DNA of 64,000 nucleotides from UKL13-2 sp044229235 (GTDB lineage Bacteria > Pseudomonadota > Gammaproteobacteria > Burkholderiales > Usitatibacteraceae), in NCBI GenBank assembly GCA_044229235.1, contig JBGATH010000023.1, positions 8,268-72,267 of the forward strand, written 5' to 3'. The notes below the pieces were generated by a model. The model worked only from the letters and a program-made list of their open reading frames with translations. It did no database searches and was not told the origin of the DNA. Of the stretch, positions 60,732 through 64,000 are shown piece after piece. Numbering within the stretch: the stretch's first letter is position 1; every line of letters starts with the position of its first letter. The translations under genes and the position numbers were made by a program.

Positions 60732-61226
60732 TCACACGGTGGCAGCTTGCCAGTGCATTCCGTCTGGAGTATCCCATTCTCCTCCCCAGATCCAGCCTTC
60801 ATTGGCAAAGGCTTCTAGGACAGCGGGAACGGTTGCAAAGTTGGGAGCGGTATCTCCAAATCGATTTCTAGCTGAATCAAAATCCACTGCGCAACCCCAG
60901 CTATGCATAGACAACTTAGTCCCGCCGCGCATCAATCGAAAGCTATAGCCGCCAGCATACAAATGCATCCCCCACTCTTTTATCTTCGCATCGCTACGAC
61001 CAGATGCCAGCCAGATCTCCTCAAGAACAGTTTCTAGACTGGCCTTACATTTTTGATGGATGCGAATCCCACTTACTGGTTGAAAGTCCCACGAAGTGAC
61101 CAATTTCCATGGGGCCTTGGCTCGGGCCAAATTTTCTCGTTCCCACTTACCGCTCGGTTCGCCACTTCGTCCACGTGGATTTCCATAGAAACCATCGGCA
61201 TTACTCTGGTGCGGCCAGTTCGTCAT
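60732..61226 (-). CDS. M15-family D-Ala/L-Ala-D-Glu peptidase-like protein
   Basis: 164 residues, short like phage endolysins and VanY-type peptidases. The zinc motif is visible: SMHSWGCAVDFDS (HxxxxxxxD) and GEWDTPDGMHWQ (terminal His), with conserved WGGEW. It should cleave stem peptides of peptidoglycan. There is no signal peptide, so it would need a holin, or be a cytosolic peptidase. GAGGAG precedes ATG at 61226. Low-GC composition suggests transfer, perhaps from a phage. Confidence 0.75.
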   Translation of the reverse strand: MTNWPHQSNADGFYGNPRGRSGEPSGKWERENLARAKAPWKLVTSWDFQPVSGIRIHQKCKASLETVLEEIWLASGRSDAKIKEWGMHLYAGGYSFRLMRGGTKLSMHSWGCAVDFDSARNRFGDTAPNFATVPAVLEAFANEGWIWGGEWDTPDGMHWQAATV

Positions 61227-61414
61227 ACTCCTCTCCTTTAGCTCCCCCACTGAGCGCTAAGTGCAAAGCGCTTCACTTGGCGTGTTCTGATGAGCACAAC
61301 ATCTTGATCGTGTGTCGCAAACTTGCAGCGCACCAATAACAGCTATATTCCAGCGCCTCCGCGCATTGCCGGGTAGTGGCGCGCCAAGCACTTGTGAGTG
61401 CGTAGGTAGGCGAC

Positions 61415-61687
61415 TTACTTTTTCGCAGCTGAGTCTGCTTCCTTTACCTTTGCGCCGCATTGGCTCGGAGTGGCCTTGCAAAGATCCTCGAAGTACTTGG
61501 CGCAGACTGGGGTTGCGGCGCCATGAAATTTGGCGCAACCAGTTCCTTCGGCGTTGAACTCTGCACAACCGTTTCCGCAAGTCGCATTTAACCCGGACGG
61601 CGTTAGGTACCCTGCGGAGCCAGCGCCGGCACATCCCAGCAGGTGGCAAATCAAAATGAGTGTGCAAACCTTAGTGATGCCTTTCAT
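61415..61687 (-). CDS. Cys-rich lipoprotein 3 of three
   Basis: 90 residues. Lipobox LLGC (Cys ~19). The mature part holds the four-Cys motif C-x3-C-x9-C-x10-C (CGNGC, GTGCAKF, TPVCAKYF), plus further Cys downstream. GGGAG precedes ATG at 61687. It is the third gene of a tandem set (62027, 61698, 61415); the M15 peptidase follows. Function unknown. Confidence 0.75.
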   Translation of the reverse strand: MKGITKVCTLILICHLLGCAGAGSAGYLTPSGLNATCGNGCAEFNAEGTGCAKFHGAATPVCAKYFEDLCKATPSQCGAKVKEADSAAKK

Positions 61688-61697
61688 ATGAGTCTCC

Positions 61698-62027
61698 CTA
61701 TGGTGTACAAGCTGAGCCTGTTGAAGTGACAAACGTTCTCCCGTATGGGTCACGTACAGCGCAAAAACAGCCGAATCCTTCGTACATCGGAACTGCCAGC
61801 GGGCACATCGGACTCGCAACAAAATTACAGCAGTGGGAGGCTGCACTAAAGCGATTCATGCAGGCTGCCGTTGCCACTGAAGCCCATTTGACGCAAGATT
61901 TTCCCTCCCGATCAGGCGTTGCGCACTGTGATCGGCACGTTCGACCTTCGGGTGTGTTTAGCCAACCGGATGCTACGCAGCCAGACAGCGTGATGGCGAT
62001 TGCCATATAGACGATGAGCCTTCGCAT
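61698..62027 (-). CDS. Cys-rich lipoprotein 2 of three
   Basis: 109 residues. Lipobox LSGC (Cys ~17) and the same motif C-x3-C-x9-C-x10-C (CRSQC, KSCVKW, TAACMNRF), then a Cys-rich tail (SHCCNFVASPMCPL, GFGCFCAVRD). Its ATG overlaps the upstream stop by one base (TAATG), so translation is coupled. The next gene is 10 bp away. Family not recognised. Confidence 0.75.
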   Translation of the reverse strand: MRRLIVYMAIAITLSGCVASGWLNTPEGRTCRSQCATPDREGKSCVKWASVATAACMNRFSAASHCCNFVASPMCPLAVPMYEGFGCFCAVRDPYGRTFVTSTGSACTP

Positions 62028-62296
62028 TAGCGCGAAAGATCCCGTGGGCTCGTCAACATTCGCACGCATTTTTCCGAAGCGTATGCGTGAAATTTTGCGC
62101 AATATTTGCCGTCTTCCGCCATAACAAGGCAGGCCTCATTACAGGAATCACGATGTGGTCCACTCGGGTCACCCCACGCGTACTTCTCGCCAACCCCAAA
62201 TGAGTAGCAACTGGTCACAAGGCAAGCAAGACAGATAGGAAGTGCTGACCGCCACGACAGTGGGTGCCTAGAAGACTGGCTTGTAAGCGAAGTCAC
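62027..62296 (-). CDS. Cys-rich lipoprotein 1 of three
   Basis: 89 residues from GTG at 62296 preceded by GGAGG. Lipobox VTSC (Cys ~30) and the motif C-x3-C-x9-C-x10-C (CNEAC, KYCAKF, EKCVRML). The frame stays open upstream to 62644, so a longer protein is possible, but the RBS and signal favour this start. First gene of the operon-like triplet. Confidence 0.65.
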   Translation of the reverse strand: MTSLTSQSSRHPLSWRSALPICLACLVTSCYSFGVGEKYAWGDPSGPHRDSCNEACLVMAEDGKYCAKFHAYASEKCVRMLTSPRDLSR

Positions 62297-63059
62297 TTGC
62301 ACCTCCAATATTGAAATCGGGGAGGAAATGTCGATCGTCGGTCGGGAGCATATTCGGAAATGCAATGGCCAAACCCACCTAGACAGGTGGGAGTCGCGCG
62401 CATCCGGGCTGGCAATATGTGGGGCTGAAATCGTAACCCCAGTAATTCTGTAACCGTCGCCGCAGTCTCGAAGCCTGCCAATCCTTCTTAGACAATCTGG
62501 AACCTGCTTTCGGGAGAAGTCCTTGCACACCTGAGGCATTGAAGAGTTGGCGCGGTCAGCAGAGTAGGCGGGGCAGGTCTTGCAATGTGGCCATGTAATG
62601 TTGCAATTCCTGCCTCTGCCCTGTGTCCCGGCCTTGAAAATCACAACTTACGATGGCGACCGGAATTTTGCCTATGTCATCTTCTCATCAGCATTCAATT
62701 GGGTGTTGCCTGGTTCATGGACCGATCAAAATCGGCAGCCACAATACCGGCTACCACTGTGCTCCTCTGACCCCTTCACCGTCACGCATCACCACGCGCA
62801 ACAATTTCGCAATGGTGATGAAACGCGGGAATTCCATTGATATCGCTTTTCATCGCGGTAACGGCGGTGGCGAGTTGCCGCAAGCAAGGCTGCTCCATTG
62901 AGCGCAGTAATAGAGTTGGGGTAGATTTTCTTGAAGGCTATCGGGCCTGGCTCTTCATCTGTTTGTTTCACGTGCCAACTCCTACCCAATCGGGTGGGAC
63001 ATGAAGTTTGCTCCAGGGATAGATTGAAGCCGCCATTAATCTCCCAAGGGAGGGACAGG
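62297..63059. other. Low-GC stretch, no confident gene
   Basis: About 760 bp between the lipoprotein triplet and the papain-like protease gene. Minus-strand 62644-62297 is open in the triplet's first frame and is Cys-rich (NCNITWPHCKTCPAY, VPDCLRRIGRLRDCGDGY), possibly a remnant of an exported protein or toxin. Nothing else is supported. Confidence 0.35.
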
Positions 63060-63731
63060 ATGGGACCGACACGAAGGGACTTCCTGCTTTCGTCAGGGGC
63101 TTTACTGTTGTCGATGCCGGCTGCAGCAACACGAACTTGCGTGCCGGAGGGGCCAGGGCGAAACTGCGACGCCAACATTCGAACTTCACAGTTCGGACGG
63201 GTGCGTAGCCTCCAGCAAACGATGGTGTGGTGCTGGGCAGCGACGCTTCAAATGATCTTTCGGTGGCACGGTAAGCAGATTCGGCAAGAATCAATCGTGC
63301 AGCAGGTCTATGGCGCGCCGATTCAGGCCCCAGCTAGTCCCATGGCGCTACTAAATTCGGTGAGTAGAGACTACTATGACTCGCACGGTGACAGCTTCAG
63401 CGTGAGTTCTGAAATCTGGGGCGTCGACTATGGAATTGCTCAAATCGACAATCGCACCATGATCGAAGAGTTGGCGGCAAATCGACCGCTGGTTGTGTGC
63501 AACTTGAGTCACATGATGGTACTTGTTGGCCTCAACTACTTTGAAATGGCCAATGGTTTTGTTCGGGTTCGACAGGCATGGGTTGCCGACCCGTTCTTGC
63601 CAGGGCAGCTTCCTGCTCCGCCAAATGCAACCGTCCTGCCAGCGGGTTTTAGGTATTTGATGCCGCTAGAAATGTTGCCCGCAAATTTGGGAGGACAGCT
63701 TCGCTTTGTGGCAAGTATCGAAGTGAGCTGA
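63060..63731 (+). CDS. Tat-exported papain-like cysteine protease
   Basis: 223 residues. Twin-arginine signal TRRDFLLSSGALLLS, then a papain-like fold with catalytic Cys in QQTMVWCWAATLQMIF (WCWAA), His in LSHMMVLVGLNYF and Asp in QAWVADPF. This resembles C39/C70-type small papain-like peptidases (AvrRpt2-like proteases share WCWAA). Periplasmic or secreted; target unknown. GGGAGG precedes ATG at 63060. It ends 1 bp before the oxidoreductase fragment. Confidence 0.75.
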   Translation: MGPTRRDFLLSSGALLLSMPAAATRTCVPEGPGRNCDANIRTSQFGRVRSLQQTMVWCWAATLQMIFRWHGKQIRQESIVQQVYGAPIQAPASPMALLNSVSRDYYDSHGDSFSVSSEIWGVDYGIAQIDNRTMIEELAANRPLVVCNLSHMMVLVGLNYFEMANGFVRVRQAWVADPFLPGQLPAPPNATVLPAGFRYLMPLEMLPANLGGQLRFVASIEVS

Positions 63732-63732
63732 T

Positions 63733-63843
63733 CGCATCCGGCCGGTGATCGACAAGGTATTCCCGTTTGAGCAGGCGAAGGATGCGCTCAAGTATCTTGC
63801 GCTGGGCCGCGCGAAGGGGAAGGTGGTCGTCAGGGTGAAATGA
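63733..63843 (+). pseudogene. 3' remnant of an MDR oxidoreductase gene
   Basis: Thirty-six codons plus stop read RIRPVIDKVFPFEQAKDALK then YLALGRAKGKVVVRVK, aligning to the C-terminus of the intact MDR at 55941 with roughly 83% nucleotide identity (my count by eye). There is no 5' part. It begins directly after the protease stop and ends just before the IS-like sequence. Confidence 0.8.
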
Positions 63844-63857
63844 CTTTCAGTAAATGG

Positions 63858-64000
63858 TGTCTGAGCTAGCCTGACTTTTCCGGACACTTTTGAAGGTAGA
63901 CAATACCTGAGGAGGTGTCAAATGGCGAAAGCCGAGAAGAAGAACCCGGATCGCATTCGCGTCCGGCACAGCAAGGAATTCAAGCTGGAAGCGGTGAGGC
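63858..64000 (+). mobile_element. IS3-like insertion sequence, left end (cut by window)
   Basis: Possible terminal region starting TGTCTGAGCTAGCCTGAC with an inner GTGTC/GGACAC pairing, then a transposase start at 63922. The right end lies beyond the window, so family and boundaries are provisional. Confidence 0.6.
63922..64000 (+). CDS. IS3-family transposase OrfA, N-terminus (cut by window)
   Basis: GAGGAGG then ATG; 26 residues visible, with RHSKEFKLEAVR matching the start of the OrfA HTH domain (HTH_Tnp_1). The remainder is outside the window, so integrity cannot be judged. Confidence 0.7.
   Translation, partial: MAKAEKKNPDRIRVRHSKEFKLEAVR

Noticed and set aside
1..64000. rRNA, tRNA, CRISPR or complete prophage
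   Set aside because: I saw no conserved rRNA stretch, no tRNA-like cloverleaf with CCA end, no regular repeat array, and only an M15 peptidase as a possible phage-type gene.

Overview
The window is high-GC DNA (mid-60s % by eye) from a Gram-negative bacterium. Dense short genes, Shine-Dalgarno starts, a TonB-dependent receptor, a TonB-like protein, many lipoproteins, Tat signals and a rhombotarget-type lipoprotein point to Pseudomonadota. I lean to a betaproteobacterium (a Xanthomonadales-like gammaproteobacterium is the alternative), but nothing seen fixes the genus. I saw no rRNA, tRNA or CRISPR array.

Layout. 0-5 kb: the 3' part of a beta/gamma-crystallin plus glycine-zipper secreted protein, a membrane class III nucleotide cyclase, a YjbR-like protein and a saccharopine-dehydrogenase-like reductase. 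5-9 kb: a LytS/LytTR-type two-component pair and an exported multi-rhodanese protein. 9-13 kb: a rhombotarget lipoprotein, then a translationally coupled pair ending in a large secreted matrixin metalloprotease. 13-17 kb: a fused osmoprotectant-type binding protein/permease behind a disulfide-reductase-family flavoprotein, and a two-domain VOC protein. 17-30 kb: a second large secreted protein that shares the protease's C-terminal module, a PPP-type phosphatase, an S41 peptidase, an aminotransferase, an old-yellow-enzyme reductase and small proteins. 30-45 kb: RlmF, an alpha/beta hydrolase, two DUF885 hydrolases, a class C beta-lactamase-like hydrolase coupled to a TonB/TolA-like protein, a LuxR-HTH/VOC fusion, and a multiheme cytochrome c lipoprotein behind an FNR-like box. 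45-60 kb: a TonB-dependent receptor, small exported proteins, a TraB/GumN protein, a TlpA-like thioredoxin, two TetR regulators with divergent targets, cupins and a GMC oxidoreductase.

60.6-64 kb looks like an accessory segment. It has visibly lower GC, an M15 peptidase of phage-endolysin type, three tandem tiny Cys-rich lipoproteins with identical cysteine spacing, a Tat-exported papain-like protease, a truncated 3' end of an oxidoreductase gene, and the start of an IS3-like element.

Two dispersed intergenic repeat families run through the window. One is a palindromic element of about 55-70 bp (called R-element here, at least ten copies). The other is a MITE-like inverted-repeat element of about 150-170 bp (three copies), two copies of which sit a fixed short distance upstream of an R-element. 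The strongest candidates for undescribed biology are these repeats, the triplet of Cys-rich lipoproteins, and the C-terminal dockerin-like module shared by the two large secreted proteins.
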